Source: Ruegeria atlantica
Lineage (GTDB): Bacteria; Pseudomonadota; Alphaproteobacteria; Rhodobacterales; Rhodobacteraceae
Direction: 5' to 3'
Length of the DNA: 64,000 bases
Assembly: GCF_013033965.1 (NCBI RefSeq)
Contig: NZ_WQFE01000004.1
Span: 186,001-250,000 of the forward strand
A program made the translations under genes and the position numbers. How positions within the stretch are numbered: the stretch's first letter is position 1; the number at the start of each line of letters is the position of its first letter. The notes beneath the pieces were generated by a model that saw only the letters and a program-made list of their open reading frames with translations, did no database searches and had not been told where the DNA came from. This document shows, piece after piece, positions 54,725 through 63,923 of the stretch.

Positions 54725-55721
54725 ATACCTGCCCGCCCATTAGGGCAGATAGTTCAGCCTCAGTCGCTTGGATGTCAAGTTCCACAGGCTTTTGCCGCAT
54801 CGACAGCGCCTTTTCCGCGCGCTTTTGCGCCTGCGCGGTCATTTCTCCGGCAGCTTCCAACACCTTGGCGCGGGCGTCGAACGTTCCATTGCAGTGCAGA
54901 ACCACGTCGCATCCTGCGGCCAGTGCCTGGCCGGCAATCTCTTCGGGCGCGCCACTCAGCGCTTTCATTGAGATATCATCGGTCATGATAAGCCCATCAA
55001 ATCCGATCTTGTCGCGGATCAAGCCAATCATCGTCGGTGAAATCGTAGCCGGTTGCGGATCAATTCGGTCATAGACCAGATGCGCGGTCATCCCCATCGG
55101 CAGGTCATTCAGCGCCCGAAACGGTTCGAAATCTGCCCGCTCCAACTGATCGTGTGTCAGGTCCACATGCGGCAGGTCGTGGTGGCTGTCCAGTGTCGCC
55201 AATCCATGACCCGGCATATGCTTGACCACCGGCAAAACGCCTCCGTCCAGATGCCCTTTCGAGACCGCGCGGCCAAGGGCAGAAACTCTTTTGGGGTCAG
55301 AGCCATAACAGCGGTTCTTCAAGAACGCATGCGTATCGTCGCGTGCCAAGTCAACCATCGGGGCGCAGTTGCTGTCGATGCCAAGTTCGAACAGTTCCTT
55401 TGCGATTAGCCGATACCGCAGATACATGGCGCGTTCTGCCTGATCCCCGGCACGCCCAGCGTGATCCAAGGGCGGCATCCATTCACGCGCCAACGGAGCG
55501 CGCAGCCGCTGTACACGGCCCCCTTCCTGATCGATGGTGATGGGGCAATTACGCCCGACAGCTTCGCGAAAATCGTCGCACAGGGCGCGCACCTGATCGG
55601 CGGTATCAACGTTTCGCGCGAACAGAATGAACCCAAATGGGTTCATTTGACGGAACAGGTTCTTTTCCTCAGATGTCAGGCGCAGGCCTTCAGCATCAGA
55701 GATCGCAGCGCCAAATGTCAC
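54714..55721 (-). CDS. nagZ: Beta-N-acetylhexosaminidase
   Basis: Cytoplasmic GH3 enzyme of murein recycling that removes GlcNAc from anhydro-muropeptides. The 335-residue protein has the QEGGRVQRLRAP motif (ITIDQEGGRVQRL), the catalytic segment VVKHMPGHGLATLDSHHDLP with KHxPGHG, and LIMTDDISMKAL, whose Asp is the nucleophile. ATG overlaps the SPOR-protein stop by 4 bp. AnmK (37976) acts in the same recycling pathway. Confidence 0.94.
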   Translation of the reverse strand: MTFGAAISDAEGLRLTSEEKNLFRQMNPFGFILFARNVDTADQVRALCDDFREAVGRNCPITIDQEGGRVQRLRAPLAREWMPPLDHAGRAGDQAERAMYLRYRLIAKELFELGIDSNCAPMVDLARDDTHAFLKNRCYGSDPKRVSALGRAVSKGHLDGGVLPVVKHMPGHGLATLDSHHDLPHVDLTHDQLERADFEPFRALNDLPMGMTAHLVYDRIDPQPATISPTMIGLIRDKIGFDGLIMTDDISMKALSGAPEEIAGQALAAGCDVVLHCNGTFDARAKVLEAAGEMTAQAQKRAEKALSMRQKPVELDIQATEAELSALMGGQVYER

Positions 55722-56782
55722 CGAACAGCAACCGGGATACAGTCAGCTCCTTGCGCGACCAGAGCGGCACAGAACTGACGCGAGTCGCTCAGGTCCTCAA
55801 ACCCAAGAACACGCAAGCGATAGAACGTCCGGCCACCACTTGATGTTTTCTGGATAACGCGTTGTTTTCCATCCATATATTCACCAAATCGACCATTCAG
55901 ACGGTCCCATTCCGCGTGGGCCACATCCGAGCTTTCATATGCGCCCAACTGGGCCATGCGTGTCCCCTTGGACAGTGTATTCGGATCTACATCCAGCCCG
56001 ACCGCGGCTTTGACAGCGGCGTTGATGGCGGCCTCGGTATTGCTATTTGCTGAAATCCCGCTGGCTGTCCTGCGCGCAGGCCGTGTGGTCGGACGCAGCG
56101 AACGACGAACACCCGGCAATGCCGCCAGTTCCGGGTCTGGCAATTGCGCGGCCAGATCGGCGGGATCGATGGCGGGCTCTTCCTCGGGCAATGCCAAAGA
56201 CGCGAGCTGAACGCCCTGCTCGGCAGGATCATCGGCTTTCGCCTCACCACCGGCCAATTCGGCAACCAAAGCGTCAACCGAACTCTGGCGTAGCTGTGCG
56301 GCCTCTTGATCCGAGATCTCTTCTTCGACGACATGCACGGCTTGGGTCGGCTTTAGTGGCTCAACCGGCGTGTCTTCGTCTGTCAGGGAAACCGGGCGCG
56401 GCGCGAGGATCAGGCGATCTGCCGGCGGGGCCGCTGTTCCAACAGCGGCCACTGCATTCACGGCCAGACCCTGGTGATCGGCCGGGGTGCCGCCAGGATT
56501 TTCCGGCTGAATTCGCATCGGTCCTTCGATGGCACGAACAACGGGCACACCGCTGACGTCGCGCATCACCAGCTTATAGCCCCAAACACCGATCCCGGCG
56601 ACCAGTGCCAGCGACGCAACAGCGCCCATGACGTTGACGATGCGGCCTAACCCAGCCCCTCGCGGTGCCTGTTCATAGCCATAGGAGTCGTCGGAATATT
56701 CATACCCATCCTCAGGATGTGGCTGATTCGTGTAATGCATCTCCTCAGGGCGCATTTGCCCCGAGTAATCGTAACTTGCCAT
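55718..56782 (-). CDS. SPOR-domain membrane protein
   Basis: A 354-residue protein with a cytoplasmic N-terminal region rich in Tyr, Glu and Asp (about 1-48), one membrane helix (IVNVMGAVASLALVAGIGVW, about 50-69), a long Ala/Pro/Asp-rich periplasmic linker, and a C-terminal SPOR domain (about 285-354, RMAQLGAYESSDVAHAEWDR and FYRLRVLGFEDLSDSRQFC). SPOR domains bind denuded septal glycans, so a role in cell division or murein handling is likely. It lies between argS and nagZ with a 4-bp overlap to nagZ. Confidence 0.9.
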   Translation of the reverse strand: MASYDYSGQMRPEEMHYTNQPHPEDGYEYSDDSYGYEQAPRGAGLGRIVNVMGAVASLALVAGIGVWGYKLVMRDVSGVPVVRAIEGPMRIQPENPGGTPADHQGLAVNAVAAVGTAAPPADRLILAPRPVSLTDEDTPVEPLKPTQAVHVVEEEISDQEAAQLRQSSVDALVAELAGGEAKADDPAEQGVQLASLALPEEEPAIDPADLAAQLPDPELAALPGVRRSLRPTTRPARRTASGISANSNTEAAINAAVKAAVGLDVDPNTLSKGTRMAQLGAYESSDVAHAEWDRLNGRFGEYMDGKQRVIQKTSSGGRTFYRLRVLGFEDLSDSRQFCAALVAQGADCIPVAVR

Positions 56783-56869
56783 GTCCGCCTCACCGCCCGA
56801 TTGCGCCTTAAAAAGTGGCGCGCGGGTCATTTCTTGTCTGCCTCAGACCGGCGGTTCGGGCGGTGTTAG

Positions 56870-58615
56870 TTACCGCATCTCCTGCGCCGGGGTGACGCCA
56901 AGAATACCCAAGCCCGCTGAAATCACAACAGAAACGGCCCGGGCCAATGCGATTTTTGACTGGCTTGTGGCAACATCGCCATCCTGAATGAACCGCAGCT
57001 GGGTTTCATCGTTGCCCTTGTTCCACAGCGCGTGGAAGTCGCCCGCCAGTTCATACAGGTAAAAGGCAACCCGATGCGGCTCGTTGGTGCGCGCGGCAAT
57101 TTCGATCAAACGCGGCCATTCGGCCAGCTTTTTAGCGACCGTCAGTTCCGAGGCATGGTCGATCTTGCCCAGGTCAGCCCCCTTGAGGGTCGCGACGTCC
57201 GTAGCGATATCCGCCTCGGCGGCACGGCGTAGCACGCTCATGACACGGGCATGGGCGTATTGCACGTAGAACACAGGATTCTCGCGGCTTTGCTCCAACA
57301 CCTTGTCGAAATCGAAATCCAACGGTGCATCGTTCTTGCGCGTCAACATGACGAAGCGGGTCACATCCGGCCCCACCTGATCAACCACATCGCGCAGGGT
57401 GACAAAGTTCCCTGCCCGCTTGGACATCTTGAACGGCTCGCCATTCTTCCACAGCTTCACCAGCTGAGTCAGCTTGATATCCAGCGGCACCTTGCCATCG
57501 GACAGCGCTGATACAGCTGCTTTCATCCGTTTGACATAACCACCGTGATCCGCGCCGAACACGTCGATCAACGCGTCAAAGCCACGGGTCACCTTGTCAT
57601 AGTGATACGCGATATCCGGGGCAAAATAGGTCCAGCTGCCGTCCGATTTCTTGACCGGCCGGTCGACGTCATCACCATGCTCGGTCGATTTGAACAGGGT
57701 TTGCTCGCGCGGCTCCCAATCCTCGGGCTTTTTGCCTTTCGGCGGCTCCAGAACGCCTTCGTAGATGAGGCCCTTATCGGTCAGGGATTGAAGCGCAGCT
57801 TCGATCCGGCCTGTGCCGTAGAGCGATTTCTCCGAGAAGAACACATCCATCTCGACACCCAGCGCCTTCAGGTCGGCCCGGATCAGATCCATCATCGCGT
57901 CGGTCGAGAACTCGCGCAGTTCTTCCAGCCACTCAGCCTCAGGCTTGTCGATCAGGCTGTCACCATATTTCTCTTTCAGCGCCTCACCGATCGGGATCAG
58001 GTAGTCGCCGGGATAGAGACCTTCGGCAATCTCAGGGCTCAAGCCATTGGCCTCGCGATACCGTTCGTACGCGGACCGCGCCAACACATCCACCTGCGCA
58101 CCGCCATCGTTGATGTAATATTCACGGGTCACGTCATGGCCCGAATACGCCAGAAGGCTTGCCAGAGCGTCGCCGAACACAGCGCCCCGTGTATGGCCCA
58201 CATGCAGCGGGCCGGTGGGGTTCGCGGACACGTATTCCACGTTGACCTTTTGGCCATGCCCCATGGTCGAGCGGCCATAATCGGTTCCCTTTTCCAGAAC
58301 CGCCGCCAGTACGCCCTGCCAGATCGATGGTGCAAGACGCAGGTTCAGAAACCCGGGACCGGCCACTTCGGCGCTTGTGATCCGCGCGTCCTCGGCCAGT
58401 TTTCCGGCCAGCACATCGGCAATGTCGCGCGGCTTCATCTTGGCCGGTTTCGCCAGCACCATTGCCGCATTTGTCGCCATATCGCCATGCGCGGCATCGC
58501 GCGGCGGTTCAACCGCCACGTTGTCAAAGCTCAGCCCTTCGGGCAGAGCGCCTTCGGACTGCATCTGTGCCAGCGCGTCCAGCACGAGGCCGCGGATCTC
58601 GGAAAACAGGTTCAT
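56870..58615 (-). CDS. argS: Arginyl-tRNA synthetase
   Basis: Class I synthetase charging tRNA-Arg. The 581-residue protein starts [19 protein letters not shown], has the HIGH motif as [20 protein letters not shown], the KMSKS motif as [17 protein letters not shown], and the C-terminal anticodon-binding DALR domain (about 455-581, [16 protein letters not shown]). It is the first gene of the string with SPOR protein, nagZ, scpA and scpB. It is divergent from the small secreted protein gene by 131 bp. The open frame continues upstream but homology starts at 58615. Confidence 0.96.
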   Translation of the reverse strand: MNLFSEIRGLVLDALAQMQSEGALPEGLSFDNVAVEPPRDAAHGDMATNAAMVLAKPAKMKPRDIADVLAGKLAEDARITSAEVAGPGFLNLRLAPSIWQGVLAAVLEKGTDYGRSTMGHGQKVNVEYVSANPTGPLHVGHTRGAVFGDALASLLAYSGHDVTREYYINDGGAQVDVLARSAYERYREANGLSPEIAEGLYPGDYLIPIGEALKEKYGDSLIDKPEAEWLEELREFSTDAMMDLIRADLKALGVEMDVFFSEKSLYGTGRIEAALQSLTDKGLIYEGVLEPPKGKKPEDWEPREQTLFKSTEHGDDVDRPVKKSDGSWTYFAPDIAYHYDKVTRGFDALIDVFGADHGGYVKRMKAAVSALSDGKVPLDIKLTQLVKLWKNGEPFKMSKRAGNFVTLRDVVDQVGPDVTRFVMLTRKNDAPLDFDFDKVLEQSRENPVFYVQYAHARVMSVLRRAAEADIATDVATLKGADLGKIDHASELTVAKKLAEWPRLIEIAARTNEPHRVAFYLYELAGDFHALWNKGNDETQLRFIQDGDVATSQSKIALARAVSVVISAGLGILGVTPAQEMR

Positions 58616-58746
58616 TTCGGATGTCCTTTTGCTTGCCCGGCGGTTTACCACGCAAACCGGCAAGGTCAATGGAAGCGAGCAGTTTCCGCTTGGATTAGCG
58701 GTAGACATAACTAATCTCGGTGAAAATTCCAGCCGGAGAAAAACCC

Positions 58747-59298
58747 ATGCGCTTTGCCCTACCCCTCGCCTTTGTTCTGACATCTGCCGTGCCGGTTTGG
58801 GCCGACATGCCCTCGGCCCAAGGCCATGTGCTTCTGACCCTTGGCGGAGCTGTCACGGAAACCAACCTTCCAGCCCGCGGTGAGAATGACGGAGGATTGC
58901 TGGGATTCCTTGAGGTTCAGCACGACGGGGCGGCCGGATTTGACGCATCCATGCTGGACGGTCTGGAACAGGTTGAGATTACAATCCCATACGGCCCTGA
59001 AGACAATCAACGCGACATCGCTTTTTCTGGACCACGTCTGTCGGACGTGATGACCTTGGCCGGGGCTGAAGGGAAAACCGCCAAGCCAATGGCCATGGAC
59101 GGCTATCAATCCGAAATTCCGTGGGACAGCATCACCGCCCACCAACCCATTGTCGCGACCCACGCTGACGGCTCTCCGATGGGAATTGGCGGCTATGGCC
59201 CCACAATGATTGTCTTTCCCCCGACCGATGACGCCGATCTGGCGGCCGAACAGTCGGGCCAGCAGGTCTGGGCGCTTGCCTATATCGGGATCGAGTGA
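58747..59298 (+). CDS. Small secreted molybdopterin-oxidoreductase-like protein
   Basis: A 183-residue exported protein: signal peptide [19 protein letters not shown], then a domain of the sulfite-oxidase-like fold ([58 protein letters not shown] and [14 protein letters not shown]). It has no cysteine at all, so the residue that usually binds molybdenum is missing; it is probably a non-catalytic or binding member. GGAG nine bases upstream supports the start. It stands alone before dgt on the other strand; the ends are adjacent (59298/59299). Confidence 0.75.
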   Translation: MRFALPLAFVLTSAVPVWADMPSAQGHVLLTLGGAVTETNLPARGENDGGLLGFLEVQHDGAAGFDASMLDGLEQVEITIPYGPEDNQRDIAFSGPRLSDVMTLAGAEGKTAKPMAMDGYQSEIPWDSITAHQPIVATHADGSPMGIGGYGPTMIVFPPTDDADLAAEQSGQQVWALAYIGIE

Positions 59299-60438
59299 TC
59301 AGGCACCGGCCAGTCTGGCATGATCCTGCAGAGCAAATCGGTCCGTCATACCCGCAATATAATCCGAGACAATCCGTGCCAGCGCCGTTTCATCGCTGGC
59401 CGCCTCAATATCGTCATGCCACCGTGCAGGCATTTGTTTCGGATCGTTAAGGTAGATCGGAAACAGGTCTTCGACGACCTTGCTGACCTCGGCACGCACA
59501 TCCATAACGCTGGGCGCGCGGTACATCTGCTTGAAAAGAAAAGCGCGAATTTCCCTGAGTTGCGCCCACAAACCACCCGAGAACTGGATGACCGGATACC
59601 CCAGGTTGCGAATTTCTTCGACAGTCTGCGCGCCAGAGTTAGCGATCAGCCCACGCGAAGTGACGATGACATCGGAAACCATGACACCAAAAACACGCCG
59701 TAACGCCTCATGCCTGCGGCGATATGAATCCAAACCCGGATATTTCCAATCCACCTCGGCATAGCAGTCACCGACAATCGGCAATTGCCCGATTTCATCA
59801 TCCGTGAACAGACCCGCCCGCAGACCGTCCAACAGGTCATGGTTATTATAGGCTATATCATCCGAAAGGGCGGCAACCTGTGCTTCGGCACTGGCATGAG
59901 TGTACAACTCCAGATCAAAACCCGCGTTACACTCGGCCAGCGCCCACGGCAAATCACCGGTGACCGGCCCGTTGTGCTTGGCAATCCCCTCTAGGCACTC
60001 CCATGTCAGGTTGCATCCGTCAAACTCGGCATAGTGACGTTCCAGCTTGGTCACAATCCGTATGGCCTGAGCGTTGTGATCGAACCCGCCATAGGGCTCC
60101 ATGAGCGCATGCAGCGCATCCTCACCCGTATGACCGAAAGGCGTGTGTCCTAGGTCATGCGCTAGGGCAACCGCCTCGGTCAGTTCACCGTTCAGACCCA
60201 ATGCCCCCGCAATTGTCCGTGCGACTTGAGCCACTTCGATGGAATGGGTCAGACGCGTGCGATAACTGTCGCCTTCGTGCTCAACAAACACCTGTGTCTT
60301 GTGCTTAAGCCGCCGAAACGCGCTGGCATGAATGATCCGATCCCTGTCGCGTTGAAAGCATGACCGGAAACTGCTTTCCTCCTCTGGCACAAGCCGCCCT
60401 CTAGCGCGGCCTGGGTTCGAGGCAAAACCCGCTATGTT
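59299..60438 (-). CDS. dgt: Deoxyguanosinetriphosphate triphosphohydrolase
   Basis: HD-domain enzyme that cleaves dNTPs, mainly dGTP, to deoxynucleoside and triphosphate. The 379-residue protein has RDRDRIIHASAFRRLKHKTQVF at the N-terminus, the metal histidines in YRTRLTHSIEVAQ and LAHDLGHTPFGHTGEDAL, and SDDIAYNNHDLLDGLRAG. No ATG is near the beginning; TTG at 60438 has AAGGACAAGACC upstream and fits where homology starts, while GTG at 60471 would overlap the putative erpA promoter. It is divergent from erpA by 79 bp. Confidence 0.9.
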   Translation of the reverse strand, partial: NIAGFASNPGRARGRLVPEEESSFRSCFQRDRDRIIHASAFRRLKHKTQVFVEHEGDSYRTRLTHSIEVAQVARTIAGALGLNGELTEAVALAHDLGHTPFGHTGEDALHALMEPYGGFDHNAQAIRIVTKLERHYAEFDGCNLTWECLEGIAKHNGPVTGDLPWALAECNAGFDLELYTHASAEAQVAALSDDIAYNNHDLLDGLRAGLFTDDEIGQLPIVGDCYAEVDWKYPGLDSYRRRHEALRRVFGVMVSDVIVTSRGLIANSGAQTVEEIRNLGYPVIQFSGGLWAQLREIRAFLFKQMYRAPSVMDVRAEVSKVVEDLFPIYLNDPKQMPARWHDDIEAASDETALARIVSDYIAGMTDRFALQDHARLAGA

Positions 60439-60452
60439 CAAAGGTCTTGTCC

Positions 60453-60481
60453 TTGTCGCCTGTCCTTGCACTTTCTATATT
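60453..60481 (+). promoter_or_regulatory. Putative erpA promoter
   Basis: TTGTCG (60453-60458), exactly 17 bp, then TATATT (60476-60481), a close match to a sigma-70-type promoter. Transcription would begin near 60488, about 30 bp before the erpA ATG. It lies just upstream of the TTG start used for the divergent dgt gene. Confidence 0.5.
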
Positions 60482-60517
60482 GTAAGGCGTAAAGGAAATA
60501 AACCTTTGGAGTATGGC

Positions 60518-60841
60518 ATGAATCTGCCCCCCACAGTTACAGAACGCGCGTTTGAGCGTCTGGCCGAGATCGGCGCAGCGGATCAGGGTCAGGCCCTGCG
60601 CGTTGCAGTGGAAGGCGGCGGATGTTCCGGTTTTCAATACGAAATCGCGCTGGATGAACCCAAAGAGGATGACCTTGTGCTGGAAGGCAAAGGTCAAAAA
60701 GTGATTGTCGACTCGGTATCTCTACCGTTTCTGGAAAACGCGGTCATAGATTTCACGCAGGAACTGATCGGCGCTCGGTTTGTGATCGAGAACCCAAATG
60801 CCACCTCTTCTTGTGGATGCGGCACATCCTTTTCGATGTGA
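60518..60841 (+). CDS. erpA: Iron-sulfur cluster insertion protein ErpA
   Basis: A-type carrier that hands Fe-S clusters to apo-proteins, 107 residues. The three cluster-binding cysteines are in VEGGGCSGFQYEIA (about 38) and the pair in TSSCGCGTSFSM near the C-terminus. The length and the tail are typical of ErpA/IscA. A GGAG lies 7 bases before the ATG and an upstream promoter is visible. It is followed by the inverted pair of hairpin repeats, the likely terminator region. Confidence 0.92.
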   Translation: MNLPPTVTERAFERLAEIGAADQGQALRVAVEGGGCSGFQYEIALDEPKEDDLVLEGKGQKVIVDSVSLPFLENAVIDFTQELIGARFVIENPNATSSCGCGTSFSM

Positions 60842-60844
60842 TTA

Positions 60845-60896
60845 CTGGCGGGGGCTTTGCCCCCACACCCCCAAGGTATTTTTAGCCAGATGAAGC
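60845..60896 (-). repeat. Dispersed intergenic hairpin element, copy C
   Basis: Read on the minus strand this begins GCTTCATCTGGCTAAAAATA and ends in the hairpin GGGGGC-AAA-GCCCCC (plus strand GGGGGC at 60850-60855, GCCCCC at 60859-60864). It starts three bases after the erpA stop, so on the plus strand it acts as the terminator. It faces copy D across 110 bp in inverted orientation. Confidence 0.75.
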
Positions 60897-61006
60897 AAGG
60901 ATCCGCTCTCTGACACTCGCATCAGAGAGCTTCACCTGGCGCGGTCATCGGCGCCTCCGCCTGTACCGCAAAACTGTTTTCGAGAAGATTGGTTAAGAAA
61001 CCGTTT

Positions 61007-61053
61007 CTTCATCTGGCTAAAAATACCTCGGAGCGCGAGGCAGAGCCTCGCAA
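61007..61053 (+). repeat. Dispersed intergenic hairpin element, copy D
   Basis: CTTCATCTGGCTAAAAATAC, then the hairpin GCGAGGC-AGA-GCCTCGC (61035-61051). The stem sequence is different from copies A and C, but the core GGC-A(R)A-GCC and the lead are the same. It lies upstream of xthA on the plus strand. The 281 bp between erpA and xthA contain copies C and D and no gene. Confidence 0.75.
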
Positions 61054-61122
61054 AATCTCCTCCGCCTTGCCGCTGGCTTCATTCTGCGCGATAGGTTGCC
61101 AACAGGTAACGGAGGATCGCGC

Positions 61123-61902
61123 ATGAAAATCGCCACGTTCAATATCAACGGCATCAAAGCGCGGGCCGAGGCCCTACCCCGCTGGCTTGATGACGCCCAG
61201 CCAGACGTTGTGCTGCTGCAAGAAATCAAATCGATTGACGAAAATTTTCCCAGTGAGCTGTTTGAAGAGCGCGGTTACAACGTTGAAACGCACGGACAAA
61301 AGAGCTTTAACGGCGTGGCGATTCTATCCAAGCTGCCGTTGGAGGATGTGACCCGCGGACTTCCCGGTGATGACGAGGACGAACAGGCGCGCTGGATCGA
61401 GGCGACCGTTATCGGAAAAAAAGCCCTGCGTATCTGCGGTTTGTACTTGCCCAATGGCAACCCGGTTCCGGGTCCGAAATACGAATACAAGCTGTCCTGG
61501 ATGGAACGGCTCTATGATCGCGCACGTGAATTGTTGGCAAGCGAAGAACCCGCGCTGATGGCTGGGGATTACAACATCATCCCGCAGGCAGAAGACGCCA
61601 AACGCCCCGATGCGTGGCGGGAGGATGCTCTGTTCCGCCCGGAAAGCCGCGCGGCGTTCCGCAAAATCCTGAACCTCGGGTTCACCGAAGCGTTCCGCGC
61701 TGTCACACAAAGCCCCGAGCACTATTCGTTCTGGGACTATCAAGCCGGTGCTTGGAACCGGAACGACGGGATTCGTATCGACCATTTTCTGCTGACACCA
61801 CAGGCCGCAGATCTGATGCGCGATTGCCGGATCGATGCCGAAATACGCGGACACGAAAAGCCCTCGGACCATGTCCCTGTTTGGGTGGATCTGGACTTGT
61901 AA
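61123..61902 (+). CDS. xthA: Exodeoxyribonuclease III
   Basis: AP endonuclease/3'-exonuclease of base-excision repair, 259 residues, of the EEP fold. Conserved: MKIATFNINGIKARAEALPRWL, VVLLQEIKSID (metal Glu), ICGLYLPNGNPVPGPKY, LMAGDYNIIPQ (Asp-Tyr-Asn), IRIDHFLL and KPSDHVPVWVDL (catalytic His). GGAGG (61111-61115) precedes the ATG; the open frame continues upstream without homology. The stop is 3 bp from the end of the convergent monooxygenase gene. Confidence 0.95.
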   Translation: MKIATFNINGIKARAEALPRWLDDAQPDVVLLQEIKSIDENFPSELFEERGYNVETHGQKSFNGVAILSKLPLEDVTRGLPGDDEDEQARWIEATVIGKKALRICGLYLPNGNPVPGPKYEYKLSWMERLYDRARELLASEEPALMAGDYNIIPQAEDAKRPDAWREDALFRPESRAAFRKILNLGFTEAFRAVTQSPEHYSFWDYQAGAWNRNDGIRIDHFLLTPQAADLMRDCRIDAEIRGHEKPSDHVPVWVDLDL

Positions 61903-61905
61903 AAT

Positions 61906-63057
61906 TCAGGCCGTCGCGTCGTAGCTGTAAACCCACTCGTACTTCCGGGAAAATCGTGGTCCGACCGCCATCAGTGCGGCCTGTGCGGCCAACCGCATTG
62001 GGCCACGCAGATGGAAATTGCGGGCATTCGCCCCAGCCGCCGCAACAACACGCTGCGCCCTGCGGTGACGGTGGGTTTCATATGCGGACAGCGCCTGCGA
62101 TATCCCGGATTGATCTTCAAAAGATCGGGCCAATACCCAGGCATCTTCCAGCGCAAGACACGCACCCTGCGCCATAAATGGGAGCGTCGGGTGAGCCGCA
62201 TCCCCTAGCAATGCAACGCGGCCGTTCTGCCAGCGCTCTGCAACCGGACGCAGGAACAACGCCCAAATATGGGGTTCCTGCGCCTGTTTCAGTATCTCTC
62301 CGACGGCGCCCCCAAAATCAGAGAATCGCGCCCGCAAGTCCTCGGGGTCGCCGCGCAGGCGCCAGCCCTCATCCTGCCAGTCAGAACGTTCCTCTATGGC
62401 AACGACATTCATCAGCGTGTGATCACGAAGCGGATAGGTTACCACGTGCCGCCCCGGCCCCATGGTCAGAACAGCGCGCGGTTTTTGATCGCGCCGTGCC
62501 CACGGAATCGTAGCCCGCCACGCCACCTGATGCGTGAATTCCGCCGTCTCGGGGCCGTTCAGATCAGCGCGGATGTCGCTTCGTCCGCCATCGGCGGCAA
62601 TGACGCAATCAACCGCTGTTTTGGTGCCATCATCCAGAACAATCTCGGCTTCGGAAGGGTGTTTGCAAACCTGCGCAACGCGCGCGCCCAATTGAAACTC
62701 GACACCTTCCCGATACGCCGCCTTGTGCAGTAATCCCAGCAAATCGGCACGATGGTAATAGTAGGTCGGTCCAGCGGCAGGCGCAGGTATCTCGCTGATT
62801 GATCGCCCTGCCCTATAGTCGCGCAGCACCGTTCCGTAAGACCGCAGGCCCGCCTCGGGCGTTTCGCCCACAACGTTCAGGGCACGCAGCACGACCATTC
62901 CATTTTCGCTGATCTGCAGGCCCGCGCCAACTTCGGTCAATTCGGCAGCTTGTTCAAAAACCACGACCTGAGCCCCGCGTTGCCGCAACGCCAGAGCTGC
63001 GGAAATTCCGCCAATACCACCGCCGATGATGCCAAATTTCAGACCGTTGATATTCAT
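61906..63057 (-). CDS. FAD-dependent monooxygenase (salicylate hydroxylase-like)
   Basis: Class A flavoprotein monooxygenase, 383 residues. The FAD-binding motifs are FGIIGGGIGGISAALALRQRG (GxGxxG), DCVIAADGGRSDIRADL (DG motif), and RVALLGDAAHPTLPFMAQGAC (GD motif). The group includes salicylate and 6-hydroxynicotinate hydroxylases, and the substrate here is not known. It begins after the dksA terminator and stands alone on the minus strand. Confidence 0.88.
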   Translation of the reverse strand: MNINGLKFGIIGGGIGGISAALALRQRGAQVVVFEQAAELTEVGAGLQISENGMVVLRALNVVGETPEAGLRSYGTVLRDYRAGRSISEIPAPAAGPTYYYHRADLLGLLHKAAYREGVEFQLGARVAQVCKHPSEAEIVLDDGTKTAVDCVIAADGGRSDIRADLNGPETAEFTHQVAWRATIPWARRDQKPRAVLTMGPGRHVVTYPLRDHTLMNVVAIEERSDWQDEGWRLRGDPEDLRARFSDFGGAVGEILKQAQEPHIWALFLRPVAERWQNGRVALLGDAAHPTLPFMAQGACLALEDAWVLARSFEDQSGISQALSAYETHRHRRAQRVVAAAGANARNFHLRGPMRLAAQAALMAVGPRFSRKYEWVYSYDATA

Positions 63058-63075
63058 GTCACTGGCTTAAAGCAA

Positions 63076-63104
63076 AAACGCCGGAGCGAAAGACCCCGGC
63101 GTTT
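63076..63104 (-). terminator. Intrinsic terminator after dksA
   Basis: On the minus strand AAACGCCGG pairs with CCGGCGTTT (plus-strand positions 63096-63104 and 63076-63084) over an 11-base loop and is followed by further T residues. It lies 24 bp after the dksA stop and before the monooxygenase gene. Confidence 0.85.
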
Positions 63105-63128
63105 GAGAATTGTGCATTTTCACAGCGA

Positions 63129-63551
63129 TCAATCGTCGCGGTGGACCTTTTCGCGACGCTCGTGGCGCTCTTGCGCTTCCAGCGTCATGGTCGCGATTGG
63201 ACGCGCATCCAGACGTTTCAGCGAAATCGGATCGCCCGTCATCTCGCAATACCCGTACTCCCCCTCGTCGATCCGGCGCAGGGCCGAGTCGATCTTGGCT
63301 ACCAGCTTGCGCTGGCGATCACGGGTCCGCAGTTCCAGCGCACGATCAGTTTCCTCGCTTGCGCGATCTGCGACGTCCGGAATGTTGCGGGTGTTGTCCT
63401 GCAGCCCTTCGATCGTGTCGCGGCTGCCTGCCAAAAGTTCAGTCTTCCACTCCAGCAGTTTACGACGAAAATACTCTAACTGCTTGTCGTTCATAAATGG
63501 TTCGTCTTCGGCTGGACGATAATCCTCCGGCAGAAATACTTCCTGCTTCAT
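63129..63551 (-). CDS. dksA: RNA polymerase-binding regulator DksA
   Basis: Secondary-channel factor that with ppGpp adjusts transcription to nutrient state. The 140-residue protein has the coiled-coil FMNDKQLEYFRRKLLEWK..., the tip acidic pair region NIPDVADRASEETDRALEL, and the C-terminal globule with IDEGEYGYCEMTGDPISLKRL. The classical four-Cys zinc finger is reduced to one Cys (YCEMT, then ARPIATMT instead of the second CxxC). Start at 63551 with GAGGGAGC upstream; an ATG 18 codons further (63605) is possible. Confidence 0.93.
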   Translation of the reverse strand: MKQEVFLPEDYRPAEDEPFMNDKQLEYFRRKLLEWKTELLAGSRDTIEGLQDNTRNIPDVADRASEETDRALELRTRDRQRKLVAKIDSALRRIDEGEYGYCEMTGDPISLKRLDARPIATMTLEAQERHERREKVHRDD

Positions 63552-63923
63552 TTTTGCTCCCTCGGTGTGGCCTGCAACGCCGGTCACCTTTGCTTCACCT
63601 GACATGCGGCAATCCCCTTCTGCGGTGCGTTTATCCGACAGCGGGGGGAATGTCACTATGGAAACGTAGCCCGATTGCGTGCCGTTTCTGCTCCTCTAAA
63701 TATGAGACTTAAAACAACAATTCCTTGTTTTTCTGTGAAAATTAACAGGCATTTTTGGGGCGCCCCATTAATTGTCGCACCCCGTGTTCGCGCCCGAATC
63801 AACCAAAGGCATTGGAGTCGCACATCAATTTCGCCCCGCGCGACGCAGCGACCTGTCTTGTCAAATTTTCTGCCCCGCTATAACCCCAAGGACACACGCC
63901 GCGCGCTATTGAATGAGGGGCCC
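63552..63923. other. Divergent spacer between dksA and a MoxR ATPase gene
   Basis: A 372-bp stretch without a gene I can support, except for a possible 18-codon extension of dksA. The middle (63690-63760) is AT-rich and probably holds the dksA promoter. I see no hairpin repeat, tRNA or second small gene. Confidence 0.5.
63858..63884 (+). promoter_or_regulatory. Putative promoter of the MoxR ATPase gene
   Basis: TTGTCA (63858-63863) and TATAAC (63879-63884) are near-consensus boxes with a 15-bp spacer, slightly short. Transcription would start near 63891, 33 bp before the ATG. Read by eye only. Confidence 0.4.

Noticed and set aside
57545..58714. A 389-residue frame antisense to argS
   Set aside because: argS has all its motifs on the minus strand; the plus-strand frame is a side effect of GC-rich codon use and has no motif.
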